Shown here in pieces: positions 1-10,489 of a DNA stretch of 64,000 bases (position 1 is the stretch's first letter; every line of letters begins with the position of its first letter). The notes beneath the pieces are model-generated. The model worked only from the letters and a program-made list of their open reading frames with translations. It was not told where the DNA came from and searched no databases. Made by a program: the position numbers and the translations under genes. The stretch is taken from contig CM070721.1 of assembly GCA_036346275.1 (NCBI GenBank), positions 52,415,869-52,479,868 of the forward strand. Direction: 5' to 3'. This DNA comes from Otatea glauca. Its lineage: Eukaryota; Streptophyta; Magnoliopsida; Poales; Poaceae.

Positions 1-1691
1 TCCCTGTTCCATTGAACGAGCATCTGATGCATGGTCGACGGGATGCAGTAGTTGGCGTGAATCCAATCTCGCCCTAACAGAACACTGTAATTCCCTTTAA
101 CATCAACCACAAAAAAGATGGTTAGCAATTTTTTATTACCGACTATTAACTCTGTCACCATGGCCCCCTTTGCCTCAGTAGGATCGCCTGTGAAGTCATT
201 TAAAACCATGTTAGTTTTAACAAGATCTTCATTGGACTTTCCAACTTTTTGCACCTAGTGTAAGGCATCAGGTTGATGGTTGCGCCTCCATTGACCAGCA
301 TTCTTGATATCGACTTACCATTGATATGACCTTTCAAATATGATGGTTTCAGATGTCGATGATCATCTTGGGGTTTATTCAAAAGCTATATCTTGAGCCA
401 CTAAACACAACTAGGCAAGCGTTTCTTTGGCCGACCCAATACTTATTTTAAACTCGGCCGATAGAGTGAACACCATGTTGATGTCCATCAGAGGTGGAGA
501 GACATCTTCAATCCCGGGTGAATCCAAATCGTCGGCTGAATTGAATTCCTCCTCAACCAGTTCTTTTTTCCTTCACTCCTTTTAGCGATTTTCATCGGCC
601 AAAGCTCATTAAATGCTTCATCCCTTTGTTTTCCTGCTCAGCCTTCTTCATTTCTTGGGTCCTTAGCCTTTGGAGTCATCTGTGTTGAGATCGGCTAAGC
701 CCCGGAGGACACCATCTAGGCTTTGGTTCGATCAGCTCACATATTTTTCCCGCTAGATCAACCTTAACCATAGAGCTTGACCCTTCATTCGGTCATATTT
801 ACTTCTGGATCGGCCTAGAAATCCTTTCATGGATCGATCCCTTATCGATTTGTTCATCACGATGACCTTGCATCGGCTCAGATATTCTATCTTTAGCCGA
901 CCGTTGTCGCCAGTCACCTTGGCGTGGGTAATGTTCCATCAGACAAGAGTATGGTGATGGCAAAACTGACCCCTTTCCCAACAGAACTACCAAAAAGGGC
1001 ACCGTTGGTGCGCTTTTTCAAGGTTGTTGGGCCAACACATATTATTTGGACATCCTGCAGGATAACACAACTTGTTGTTTCTCCTTTCATATTTTCTCAA
1101 TAGCTGAAAGAAAGTTAGTTTTGGCTTGCGAATCGGCTTTCGTGGTGGTGATGCTCTCTCAGCCTCGTACCACTTGTAGATGTGCAAGTCTCACTTTGGC
1201 TTAATGGTCCTTGAATTCTTCCCTCACGATTAGTTTCTATTTGAAGTGAGCCAGCCATGATTTTCAGGGTCTCCCTGCTACTAGAGCTTGACTGAACATC
1301 AATATGACATGCAACTCTTGGCCCTATGTCTTGTATCGTCTCTTTTCCCTTTCCAGAACATTGGACCATGTTGATCGGAAGGGATTAGCATCAAACTACA
1401 TCGTTGGCTCTTCTTCAAATTTCAGTTGACTGTCTTCTATAGCCGATTGAATCTGTTGACGAAAAATATTACAATCTTTAGTATAATGAAAAAAAGAATC
1501 ATGTCATTTGCAATACCTTCGCTTTTTTATTTCTTCAGCCGACGGTATGGTGTGTCCTTCGGGTAAGCGTATTATTTTTTCTTGCAATAGTAAATAAAAA
1601 ATACGGTAATACTTGACTTCATCGAAAGCATACTTTATTTCCAACTTATTCTTAGTCGGTTTAAGCCACGAATATACTAAAGATTTTTTGG
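1..1691 (-). pseudogene. Gypsy G1 gag C-terminus, zinc-knuckle region and aspartic protease (partial)
   Basis: Minus-strand remnants in several frames. Near 1440-1707 lies a Gag C-terminal segment with a Cys/His nucleic-acid binding motif of the form CKYHDSFFHYTKDC, as in plant Gypsy elements. At 200-382 there is a retropepsin-like segment with DGGATINLMPY, where plants usually have DGGSSVNLLP-like active sites. It continues below 200 with GRDWIHANYC, typical of the C-terminal flap of this protease. Between about 400 and 1440 the frame is broken by many stops. The normal products would be the structural Gag and the protease that cuts the polyprotein. This copy cannot encode an intact protein. 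RT, RNase H and integrase lie beyond the left edge or are absent. Confidence 0.75.
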
Positions 1692-1749
1692 ACCCTTGAA
1701 AGTTCAAAGCTCCATTAAGTTGGTTTTGGTGTTAATGACAAATCTAGTA

Positions 1750-2104
1750 TTGAGACTAACTCTTTTGATAATCATAATATTGATTAGTTTCAATTGTTAA
1801 TTAATGACAAATCTTTTATGAGACTAACTCTTTTATTGATTATATCTTTGATTAGTCTCATCTCATTGAAAAATGGTAAACCCAAGGTATGCACTCGTAT
1901 TCATTTTACGATATCTTAATGCATATTTTGGATTCAAGTAAAATGATGAACTCTATCATTATTTAAACCTCAAGATGTGCATTAATGTTTCAACTCCATA
2001 TATACATGAATGCACACATTTAGGGGGAGTTCATACTTAAATCTTGAAGTTTCAAAGTATTGATCTAATTCATCTTTCTATATCAAGGATCATTACTTTG
2101 AAAC
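1750..2104. repeat. Chain of inverted repeats, proximal part of the solo LTR
   Basis: Successive fold-back arms are visible: 1750-1759 with 1784-1793 (9 of 10 paired), 1818-1827 with 1852-1861 (10 of 10), 1900-1909 with 1938-1950 (with a 3-base bulge), 1972-1983 with 2009-2020, and 2049-2065 with 2088-2104 (16 of 17). A copy of the last hairpin recurs at 2262-2276/2300-2314. The segment appears to be built of consecutive hairpins rather than coding sequence. Confidence 0.75.
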
Positions 2105-2113
2105 AACCCCTTA

Positions 2114-3498
2114 AGTATATTTAACTTGTGTAATTGTAGTATACTCATGGCAATATAGGATAAACTCCAAAGCAATAAAAAATTGAATATGTGCATATTG
2201 ATTCAAGTTCAATTATTTGCATGCACACATCTAACGGAGTTTATTCAATAATTAATGGTCTTAAGAGTATTGATCCCTTTCTACCACTCCATATAAACTG
2301 GATCATTACTTTTAGATTCCATCGAATTGAGTATATGAAACTTGTGTAGTTAATATATACTTATGACAATTTAAATACAATTTAAATTGTGTTCGGTTGC
2401 CATTCAATCAACAAAGAACTAGTCATGTGTTGATGGTTCACTTTGTTGATCCTAGGGCAATCGAAAGTTCTTAAGTATATGAAGCATTAGTTGCATTAGT
2501 ATACTCAAGACACAATTAATCTTTCAATCATTTGTCTTTGGGTTGTGGTCAATCATCAAAGTAAAAGATCAAAGGATCTTGGGAGCATCCATTATGTGTT
2601 AATGGAGTGTAATGATGATTGAGACAACCATGTATTTTGGATTAACACTTTCAATGAGTTTGAAATAGGTTAAGTCCAAGGTTGAGATGGATAAACGGGA
2701 CAAAGACGTTATCATGTGTTGATGAGCATCAAGAGAGGATCCCGAAGCTAAGACAAGGGGAGTTCATCATGTGTTGATGAACAAGAAGAAGATACCGACT
2801 TGGAGAGAAGATGGAAATCATAAAAGCTCCAAGTGGATGTGCTAGAGGCAAAGGTATAACTAACTAGAGCTAAGGATGTGTTCCTAGTCTTTTACCGGTC
2901 TTGGTGTTTGGATGGGAGACCGGGTTGCTAGTTAGGTGCCGTATTATTAAGAGGGGTTAAGTATTTTAGCTTGAGCTTTATCATGTGTTGATGAACTCAA
3001 TCCGGTTCACTCTAGCTCACTCTCTATTTGGTTCTTGCATGAGCTAAGTATTTACATGTGTTGCAAATAAGAGAGCTCACACTCGCTTCTTATTGAATCT
3101 TAATCGATTTGGTTTTTGCATGGAACTATGGATTTGCATGTGTTGCAAAAGGGAGATAGCTCATGTAATTTGGTTTATGTGGTTTTTGTATGGAGCTAAG
3201 TTTTGCATGTCTTGCAAAATGTGAGAGCTCATGCATCGGTGTTTTAGCTTGTGATTTGATTATGTATTGATCATCACAAGGCTAAGTAAAGTTTATGATT
3301 TGTCTATTTGCAAATGTGTTTTGCAAATAATCTAGAGGTTATGGTTTTGATCCTAGAGCATGTGTTGGCATTTGCAAATGTGTTTTGCAAAATGTCGGGA
3401 TCATGTGTTGATTCTTACATGGCTAGAGGATTGATCTCATGGGTTCTCGATTTATTTGCAAATGTGTTTTGTAAATTATTTTGATCATGTGTTGATCA
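2114..3498. repeat. Array of short hairpins with a common TGTGT loop
   Basis: At least sixteen hairpins have different stems but nearly always the loop TGTGT. Loop positions: 2127, 2343, 2426, 2595, 2715, 2770, 2984, 3057, 3139, 3315, 3379, 3404, 3463 and 3488, with variants TGTCT at 3208 and TGTAT near 3261. Examples of stems are GTTCATCA/TGATGAAC (2762-2782, perfect), ATTTGCAAA/TTTGCAAAT (3306-3328, perfect), TCCATTA/TAATGGA (2588-2606) and an interrupted stem of about 17 bp at 2407-2450. The stems vary while still pairing. I know of no named element with this design. Confidence 0.8.
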
Positions 3499-3770
3499 CC
3501 AAATGGAATAAGATTTGATCTTATTGACTCTCTCTAGCTTGTAGTCACGCTCTTGATCAAGTCTATGTAAGGGATTTCGAGAAATCAGATTTTAGACTTG
3601 AATGACTACATTAGAGTCTTTATTTTTGTGATATTTAAAAATATATATGGTTGATTAAATCTTGAAAATGGGTGGAGATTGTAGCCCTCGTGATAAGCTT
3701 CGTATAGAATCAAAAATCACCTAAATCGGAGTTCGGAGTAAAAAGTTATGAGTGATTTAGTGCTTGGACC

Positions 3771-4035
3771 AGTGGTAGCACCGCCCCTAGTAGGGCGGTA
3801 GCTACCGGCCCTAGATGGGCGGTAGCACCGGCCCGAGTGGTGCTACCGACCCAAAGGGCAGTGTAAAAAGTCCAGAATGCATGTTTTTAGCCCGAGAAAA
3901 AGGGAAAAGGCCCGGTGCTACCGCCCGAAGCCCGGTAGCACCGGATTTTCTGAATAACGGCTAGTTTTTCTAGCCGTTGGCCTAAAGGCCGGTGCTACCG
4001 GCCCTAGTAGGGCGGTAGCATCGGGTTTGCTACGT
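3771..4035. repeat. GC-rich inverted motif cluster (GGTAGCACCG / CGGTGCTACC)
   Basis: A short motif, GGTAGCACCG and its complement CGGTGCTACC, with relatives such as GGGCGGTAGC, recurs about eight times on both strands. It is joined by CCCTAGTAGGGCGG-type palindromes and by a separate hairpin, AACGGCTAG/CTAGCCGTT, at 3955-3978. It lies directly upstream of the TATA box of the LTR, in what would be U3. Similar strings are familiar from large grass LTRs. Confidence 0.7.
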
Positions 4036-4079
4036 TTTTGACCCTTTTTGCCCCCCAACAGCTAGTTTTCTTGAGGGGT

Positions 4080-4086
4080 TATAAAA
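4080..4086 (+). promoter_or_regulatory. TATA box of the 3.26-kb LTR
   Basis: TATAAAA followed by GGGGCC, about 875 bp before the LTR end. It sits after the GC-rich U3-like motif cluster, which fits the start of the R region near 4110. It fixes the plus orientation of the LTR. Confidence 0.6.
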
Positions 4087-4262
4087 GGGGCCGAGCTAGG
4101 AGGGTTTTGTGGCTGCTCTAGCACCCATTTGAGGTATTCTTGGGAGAGCAAAACCCCAAGAGCTCATAGAGCCATATTTGAGTGATTTAAGATGAATTTG
4201 ATTTAGAGTTTCTTGTGTATAATCTCTTTGGTGTTGATTTGCTTTCTCTTGAGCTAGTGTGA

Positions 4263-4373
4263 GCCTCTCCTCTACATTGTGCATGTGTTGCACTTTGTGA
4301 GCAAGGAGAGAAGCCTCTAGTTGCATGTGTTGCATCTAGAGAAGGATTGAGCATCCTTGTGCATGTGTTGCAC
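4263..4373. repeat. Three further TGTGT-loop hairpins in the R/U5 part of the LTR
   Basis: Loops lie at 4284-4288, 4326-4330 and 4364-4368. The middle hairpin has arms CTCTAGTTGCA (4315-4325) and TGCATCTAGAG (4331-4341), pairing at 10 of 11 positions. The outer two have GTGCA/TGCAC stems. They lie downstream of the TATA box, so they would be present in LTR transcripts. Confidence 0.75.
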
Positions 4374-4959
4374 TTGGTGAGGTTCAAGCTAGAGGGCTTG
4401 ACTTTTTACTCTTGGTGTTTGCCGACACCTAGACGGCGTGTGGAGGTGTCGTGCACGATGACCTTCTCAAGGAGATTATGAGAAGGCCCGGCAAAGTTGT
4501 AAAGGTCGGAGCTCGCCTACCCGGAGAGGGAAAGAGCTACCACTAGTGGAATCGAGGCGGGTGCTCAATTCGTGGAGCTGGTCCAAAGTGATTTGGGCTT
4601 GCCTCAACGTGGATTAGGGGAGACCGGCAAGTCTCCGAACACCACGGTAAAACATCGGTGTGTCTCTTTATGTTTGCTTGCAATTCTCTATTTACATTGT
4701 TGCAATTTACATTCCTAGAATTAAATTGCTTGATTGTCTTTAGGATTGTATATTCTTGAGTAGAGACATAATTAGCTAGTGCACTTAGTAAGCCTAGTTG
4801 ATTTAGGCTATTATTTGTCAAAACCTTAGTTTATCGCTTCCGCATTGTGTATTGTTTAGGTTTTGACATAGAGATCAATAGAGCGTGTGTTTAGTGAGAA
4901 GAATTTTAAAACCGCCTATTCACCCCCTCTCTAGTCGGCATCCTCGATCTTACAACCCT

Positions 4960-6560
4960 TTAACCCATTCGGCTATATTTATTTCAGCCTCATCATCTTC
5001 CAGTAAATCACTCGAACCGTATTCAACAAGGTTAACCTTTGCTTTATCTTTATTATTATTATTATTGAATTTATCCCTAAAATCTTTGTTATCAGTAAAA
5101 TGGCTTTCTTGAGCCGATATCCGATGTACCAAATGACTTAAATCGGTGAACTCTTGTCCGCCGAATGTTTCCTTCAACTAGAGTACTAACCCTTGGAAGA
5201 CCAAGTCGGCTAATTTTTTATCGGGCAAGTTGACATTAAAACACCGATTTCTAATTTCTCAGAACCTCTTAATGTAATCTATGACCGATTCACCCAATTT
5301 TTATCAGACAGAACTTAAATCAGAAATCCTAAGCTCCAAACATCTAGAGAAAAAGTACTCATGGAATCGACTCTTCAAATCGGTCCAAATATTGATTGAA
5401 TTTGTGGGCAAAGTCATGAACCATGTAAAAGCTGCATCAGATAATGACAACGGTGACAATTTTATCCTTAATCCTCCGAAGTGGGCTGCCTCACCACATT
5501 ATGCAATGAACTATCCAATATGCTCTAAGGTGGTGGTCGAATCATCTCCTAAGAACTTAGCAAAATTGGGGACCTTGAAATTATTAGGGTACATAATTCT
5601 ATCAATATAATCGGGATACAGCTTCCGATAGCCAGTTATCCTCCCCTTCGGCTGTATGTCGAATTAATCCCGCAGCACTACAGCAATCTGATCGGCCCAA
5701 TTTGTTGTATTGGCCGATAATGTGTTAGGAGTTTGCCAATTAGGATCATAACTGGCATTCTACCCCTCGAGCCAGTTGATAGGTTGCTTGAGCTGATGGA
5801 AGTTGATGAGGCTATTCATAGCCTACGTTTGGGCTCTTGGCCATCGACTCTAGTAATGGAACAAAGGGCTCCGAGTAGGTCACAACCTTGTACGGGGTTG
5901 GATCACTCTACGAAATTGGCTCGATGTACTATATGCGCATAGGGATTTCAATCGGTTGTGGAGCTAGGAAGGTGTAAAATGGAACTAATGGTGGTAAGTT
6001 GGCTGGTGCATCTAACTTAACAGCATTGGTATATACTTCATAATGCACAACCCCACTTGTACGAGGATCTCGCGGCAATATTATAGTCAGCTGGGTTAGC
6101 ATCATAGTAGGAATTGGAGCCGATGGCTTAGGATCGGCCACTAATACTGGGCTCTGTTCATTTGGCGCTACCAAGTAGAATGGGTAATTTGGAAAAGCTT
6201 GCATTGGATCCAGGAAACTTCCAACCGATGCTAATTCTTGAGCTATGGTCTTAACACTATTGGCTATCATCAGCTTAAGAGTTATTACCAGAGCTAATAA
6301 TTGGTTAATTAAGGCATGGTGCACAGACTGATTAATCATAGCAGATAATTCAGTTTGTGCAGGCATGTATCGGCTTACCGATACGTCGATGGTCTGTGTA
6401 TCGCCAAAGGGGTTGACCGTCGGTTACACTGTCTTTTGCATAACACCACGTCGGGTTTTTTATAGTAATTTAGCATCATCTTATCGAGCGTGGCTTTTCG
6501 ATCTTCAATTTCCTTGCACTGTTCTGGGGTTAAATCATCCATTATTAGGATGATTATAGC
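4960..6560 (-). pseudogene. Gypsy G1 gag (copy A, N-terminal and central part)
   Basis: A minus-strand Gag broken into several frames. The N-terminal part near 6377-6560 contains LTPEQCKEIEDRKATLDKMM and matches LTTEQRKEIEDRKAALEKMM in copy B. A central segment at 5929-6366 starts MPAQTELSAMINQSVHHA. A conserved Retrotrans_gag-like core lies at about 5281-5700, and 4960-5177 matches copy B at FTDLSHLVHRISAQES. Gag would form the cytoplasmic particle that packages element RNA. The frame is interrupted by stops and by the solo LTR at 1697-4954, and it resumes in frame on the far side of that LTR. Confidence 0.75.
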
Positions 6561-6609
6561 ATCGGTGTTGACGTATGACTGTAGAATTGATTTTTCTGAA
6601 GATATTGCG

Positions 6610-6628
6610 TCCCACCGGGCGTGCCAAA
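6610..6628 (-). other. Primer-binding site, Gypsy G1 copy A
   Basis: On the minus strand, TTGGCACGCCCGGTGGGAC lies a few bases inside the LTR end. The same string stands at the same place in copy B (45152-45171). Confidence 0.65.
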
Positions 6629-6632
6629 AGTG

Positions 6633-8001
6633 TGTTGGCGCCGAAAAATATGATGACTGATTGATTGGCTCAAACACACGTGAATGCCGGGTTCAGAGGT
6701 TCAAAGCATGCCAGCCGATTTGATCCTGTAATCAGCAAGATAGGTTGAAATAATGCTCAAAGCTGATTTAATGTAACAATCGACAGGAAATCCAAACAAT
6801 TTTTTAAAGCCGATTAGACTGCAAGTAACGATAAATTTAAATAGCTTGTTACAACTGATTAGACTATTTGATAAAGGTAAATTTTTTCGAAAAAGGAAAT
6901 GCGCAACAAGATAGAAGAAAACAAAATCTGGGTAACTCGTGTAATCGAAAATGATCAATAATCGACGATGCGTAATATTATTGATCAAGAATTAATTACA
7001 ATATCTAAATTACAAGAACTACTTCTAATCGACAGGAAAGTAAATAAAAAGAAGATGTGAGTTATTTGATTGGTTGTTGGATTTTTTCTTGACCCACTTC
7101 TGGTCCCTTTTATAGTGTACAGGTCAATTGTATCCATCTCTGGTACATTGCCAACCACGATCCGTATCAGCCTTTGTACAAATAAAAATTCCATCTTTGA
7201 ATTAATATCGGTTATAATTCCATCTTCAACTTAACTTTTCCCTTTTTGAACCGTTATCGACTAGAAATATCCAATTTTATCCTTAAACTGACAAATAGGT
7301 TATGCCTTGTGTTTGCACCAAGATTTGGCAGGTGAGGTCAAAATTGTCAGGATAGAGTTGACGTACCATAGCCGACATCTAATAAGGAAAGATACCCAAG
7401 AACTTTGATTATGGTTGATATTTTAGGAGAAGTCGACCGGATTAAGGCCGATACGGATCATGTTTTGCAACGTATTGGAAAAGGGTACGATCAACCAACG
7501 AATATAAAAGACGGTCATAGGAAAGCAACAAGAACACACACAATCCAATCAATCAACTCGTATTACTTTCATCTATTTTTCTATCGACTAGCAGTAGTTC
7601 CTGTAATTTAGAAGCTTTGTATTTTGATCTTGATCAATAAAGTTATGCATCGCCGATTGTTGATCTTCATCAATTACACCATTAGGTTTGATCTTTTTCC
7701 ATTTTGTTGTGCATCGCCTTCTTCGGAGAAGATTATCCTTTACCATCTAATTAGTCCTAATCGACTAATTAGACTTATCGTTACCCCTCGATTTAATCAG
7801 CTTTTAGCTGTTTAGATCTAAGCCGATCGTCTTGTGATCGATTGGCTTTTGAACGTATCATATATTCATCTTACCGATTGCAGGATCAAATCGGTTGGCA
7901 CACCTTGATCGACTGAACTCAGTATTCGTCGGGTGTGTTGTGACCAATCAACCCTCTTCACGTTTTTGGCGCCAACACCTTGATAAATTTTGGCGCTAAT
8001 A
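6633..8001 (-). repeat. 5' LTR of Gypsy G1 copy A, split by a solo LTR
   Basis: On the plus strand the LTR runs from TGTTGGCGCC at 6633 to 7309, then resumes at 7983 and ends near 8001. The last piece (AAATTTTGGCGCTAATA) matches the end of the family LTR (AAATTTTGGTGCAAACA at 56172-56188). Between the two pieces lie a complete LTR of the same family in the opposite orientation and its target duplication. The combined length is about 696 bp, close to the 649-bp solo LTR at 55540. Confidence 0.8.
7310..7982 (+). mobile_element. Gypsy G1 solo LTR, plus orientation, inside another G1 LTR
   Basis: The LTR covers 7310-7977, from TGTTTGCACC to GGCGCCAACA. It is flanked by the perfect 5-bp duplication CCTTG at 7305-7309 and 7978-7982. 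It is homologous in inverted orientation to 6633-7309, so the two make a long imperfect palindrome whose arms touch. Confidence 0.85.
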
Positions 8002-8254
8002 GCAGTCCTCGTTCTTTTAGACTCAGGCTCGATCTAAGAACTAGAATATATTTGTTAGACAATATCCTATATTGTCTTGTATAAAGATTGCTAGTATCCT
8101 AGATTGCCTTGTATAGAGGTTGCTACTATCCTAGATTGTCTTGTATAGAGATTGCTAGTATTCTATATTGCTTTGTAAAGATATTGTCCTATATAAGCTT
8201 TCCTTTTGTATATATATGTACGTATATATATACTGTTCTATTGACCTCATGAAG
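8002..8254 (+). repeat. Copia-like LTR remnant (left part)
   Basis: An AT-rich segment with a tandem repeat and a TATA-like stretch (TATATATATGTACG near 8212), cut at 8254 by the Tekay element. The sequence that continues after that element at 19488 reaches TGGTATCAAAG, a degraded initiator-Met primer-binding site. This piece is therefore best read as part of a Copia LTR. There is no coding sequence. Confidence 0.55.
8071..8192 (+). repeat. 32-bp tandem repeat, about 3.8 copies
   Basis: Units start at 8071, 8103, 8135 and 8167 (the last is 26 bp). Each begins ATTG(T/C)(C/T)TTGTA and ends with a CTAGTATCCTAG-like string. The copies differ at only a few positions. Confidence 0.85.
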
Positions 8255-8803
8255 TGTAACATTCCAAAATTTTGGATTTTAGAATGTTTAAATTTGAAAA
8301 TTCACCATTTGCATTTTTCTTGAATTAATTTCAGCTCAATTTGAATTTTCTATTTATGAAAATATTTAATTTGGCTAATCTATTTATCAAACAAAAGATT
8401 TTCAATCGTAGCTGGGTTCGTTGTGCTTCAAGGAATTTTTCTGTATTTTTTGAGATTTTTCTGAATTTATTTGCTTATATTTGAATTTTTGGGATTTTAT
8501 TAAATCGGAAATATTTTATTTTCGAAAATCTTCCCCGGGCCGAATTCCTTCCGCCGGCCCATTTCCCTTCCCCGCGGCCCGTTCCTATTCCCCACTCGGT
8601 CCGGCCCATCTTCCCCGCCTCGGCCCGCTTCGCGCGTTTGCTCGGCTTGCTCGCCTTGACCCAGCCCGGCCGCGCCGTGGGCCGTTCGATGTGCGCCACG
8701 TGGATGGCCAGGATGCTGCCGTGTCGCCCTGCGCCGCCGCCGCCGAAACCCTAGCCGCCTCCGCGCCGTTTTCGGCATCCGTGCCGCGCCCGCCTCCCTA
8801 GGC

Positions 8804-8811
8804 TATTTAAA
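8804..8811 (+). promoter_or_regulatory. Putative TATA box in the Tekay LTR
   Basis: TATTTAAA stands in a GC-rich context, conserved at 17014-17021 in the 3' LTR. Confidence 0.45.
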
Positions 8812-10351
8812 GCCCCGAGGACCCCATCCCGAGGTTCCCCGCGCCGCGCCGCCGTTTTTCCCTAGCCCTCGCTGCCCGAGTCGCCGCCGTCCTCTCCCAC
8901 GAGCTCGCCGAAGTCCTCCGCCACCGCCGAAGCAATCCGCCGCGTCGATAACTTCCTCTGGTGAGGCTCCGCCGTATTCCTTGGTCCCACCGTTCTCCCC
9001 TTATTCCCCGCGTCCTTTTGCCCCTAGCCCCGTGGCGTTCCGTTGCATTTTCGTGTGCCACCGAGACCTTCTTCTCCGCCTTCGGCGTTGCCGCGCCAGC
9101 GTCGCCGCCATCGTCCCTTGCCTTCTGCGTGGCCGTCCGATCCGCCCTTGCCGCCGGATGCCCGCCGCGTGGATGGGCCCGTCGGGCGCGCATCGCCACG
9201 TCTGCGCCGCGTCGCCATGACGCCACCGCCCGCGTCGGCAGCCGCGTGGTCCAGCCACGTGTGCCCTAGCCCCACGTGGAAGCCACGTCATTGACGCGTG
9301 GCACGCCACCTCAGCAAGTCCGCCGCGTCGCCCCCAGATCCCCTCGGTGGACGCAGTCCACCGTGAACCCAGGCGCTGACATGTGGGCCCCACATGTCAG
9401 TCGGCTTTTATTTTTCTTTTTCTGATTTTTCGAGAAATCCAAAATTCCAGCAAATCAGATCCTGCCACGTGTCAGCCTCTCTGATTTTCTGATCTGGGAA
9501 TCTTCCAGGAGCCCGTTCTCCTTCGTTTGAGCTCCGATTCCAGTGATTCAAATTTCTAAATTCATCTAAATTCAAGATCTATCTTCCAGTACCATTCTTT
9601 TCAATTTTTGAATTTTTTTGAATTTGTTTTATTTATTTGCTCTCGTTTCGCGTGTAGACGACGCAGTCGAAGGTCAAGCAAATCAACAGTCAGAGGTAGA
9701 TCCAGCAGGAAGCAACGAAGGCAAGTCTTCCTTGAACATGTTGATCCCAAATTTTATGAAAATGTTATGTTGTTTTCAAATTATGCACGCTTACTTTTGT
9801 GCAAAGTACTTTAAATGTAGTCTTAAGGTTTAGTTAAATTCGAGTTTGTTATACCCTCATCGGTATTGATCATGTCGAACCTTTGACACCCTAGATGATA
9901 TATACTAGCTGTTTTATTTGGTGATATCCAGTAGATTAGCATGGAACAGTAGAATTGCTTAGTCCAGCTTAAACGTTTCGGTATTATGCCATGATGGGAA
10001 TCATTTCAAATGTTGTTTAAACTTATTTGTGAAATTGCGGCAATTGGTGTTGCTGTTGTGATTTAAGTAAAATAAAGTGGAAATGATTTAGACCGGGGCG
10101 GATGGATGTTTGGCGGGTGCAGAAAGCACGAGACCTTGGTATCTGAATGTTCCGCCCTAGTCAATTAAGGACTGAAGCGTGTGTTACCATGGACCGAGCC
10201 CTACCGTACAACCACAAGTCTTTATGGGTACGACCTGGCTAAATAATTTGTGCGTCTCATTATTAGCTTCGCCAGTTGGTGAGTGCCAGATGTTGGCAGG
10301 CGCAAGAGGGAGCTTCTGTACTGGGCAGCTAGAACCCTAACAGCGGTGAAA

Positions 10352-10489
10352 CCTTAGCGGGGGAGGTTAATAGTGGGGTTGTGCATTGTAAAGGCCTTGT
10401 CATGATCTCTCTGCCGACACCCTTAGCGGGGGAGGTTAATAGTGGGGTTGTGCATTGTAAAGGCCTTGTCATGATCTCTTTGCCGACAC
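10352..10489 (+). repeat. 69-bp tandem duplication in the 5' Tekay LTR
   Basis: Two units, 10352-10420 and 10421-10489, begin CCTTAGCGGGGGAGG and are nearly identical (one clear base difference, CTCTC versus CTTTG context). The same pair is at 18530-18667 in the 3' LTR, so the duplication predates this insertion. Confidence 0.9.

Larger units (their letters stand above)
1692..4959 (+). mobile_element. Solo LTR, 3,258 bp, with ACCCT target duplication
   Basis: The LTR spans 1697-4954, begins TGAAAG and ends CTTACA. It is flanked on both sides by ACCCT (1692-1696 and 4955-4959). Removing it and one duplication restores a continuous Gag reading frame in the surrounding minus-strand Gypsy, so the boundaries are firm. 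Orientation is plus: a TATA box sits at 4080-4086, and the end resembles the U5 end of large grass Copia (SIRE/Maximus-like) LTRs. That family assignment is inference from the general look (GC-rich GGTAGCACCG motifs, terminal sequence). There is no internal region, so it is a solo LTR left by LTR-LTR recombination. Confidence 0.85.
1..8001 (-). mobile_element. Gypsy LTR retrotransposon, family G1 copy A (5' part)
   Basis: Minus-strand element reading from its 5' LTR (6633-8001, interrupted) through a primer-binding site, gag and protease, and leaving the window at base 1 before the reverse transcriptase. The same family occurs again at 42191-45633 and as solo LTRs at 7310-7977 and 55540-56188. 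Two later insertions split it: a 3,258-bp solo LTR at 1697-4954 in gag, and a reverse-oriented G1 solo LTR inside its own LTR. Gag homology to the second copy and the protease motif support the call. The clade is not certain, because no RT is visible here. Confidence 0.85.

Noticed and set aside
2860..2935. Resemblance to the 3' half of 5S rRNA (TTGGATGGGAGACCG)
   Set aside because: The string lies within local fold-backs (CCGGTCT/AGACCGG and CTAACTAG/CTAGTTAG), like the rest of this LTR. No A box or 5' half of 5S is seen, so the match is probably chance.
8481..9394. Overlapping ORFs in the Tekay LTR (also 16961-17638)
   Set aside because: Composition effect in the GC-rich LTR block. Frames are not conserved between the two LTR copies.
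10352..10489. CRISPR-like spaced repeats
   Set aside because: Two directly adjacent 69-bp units with no spacers, in a plant LTR. This is a simple tandem duplication.
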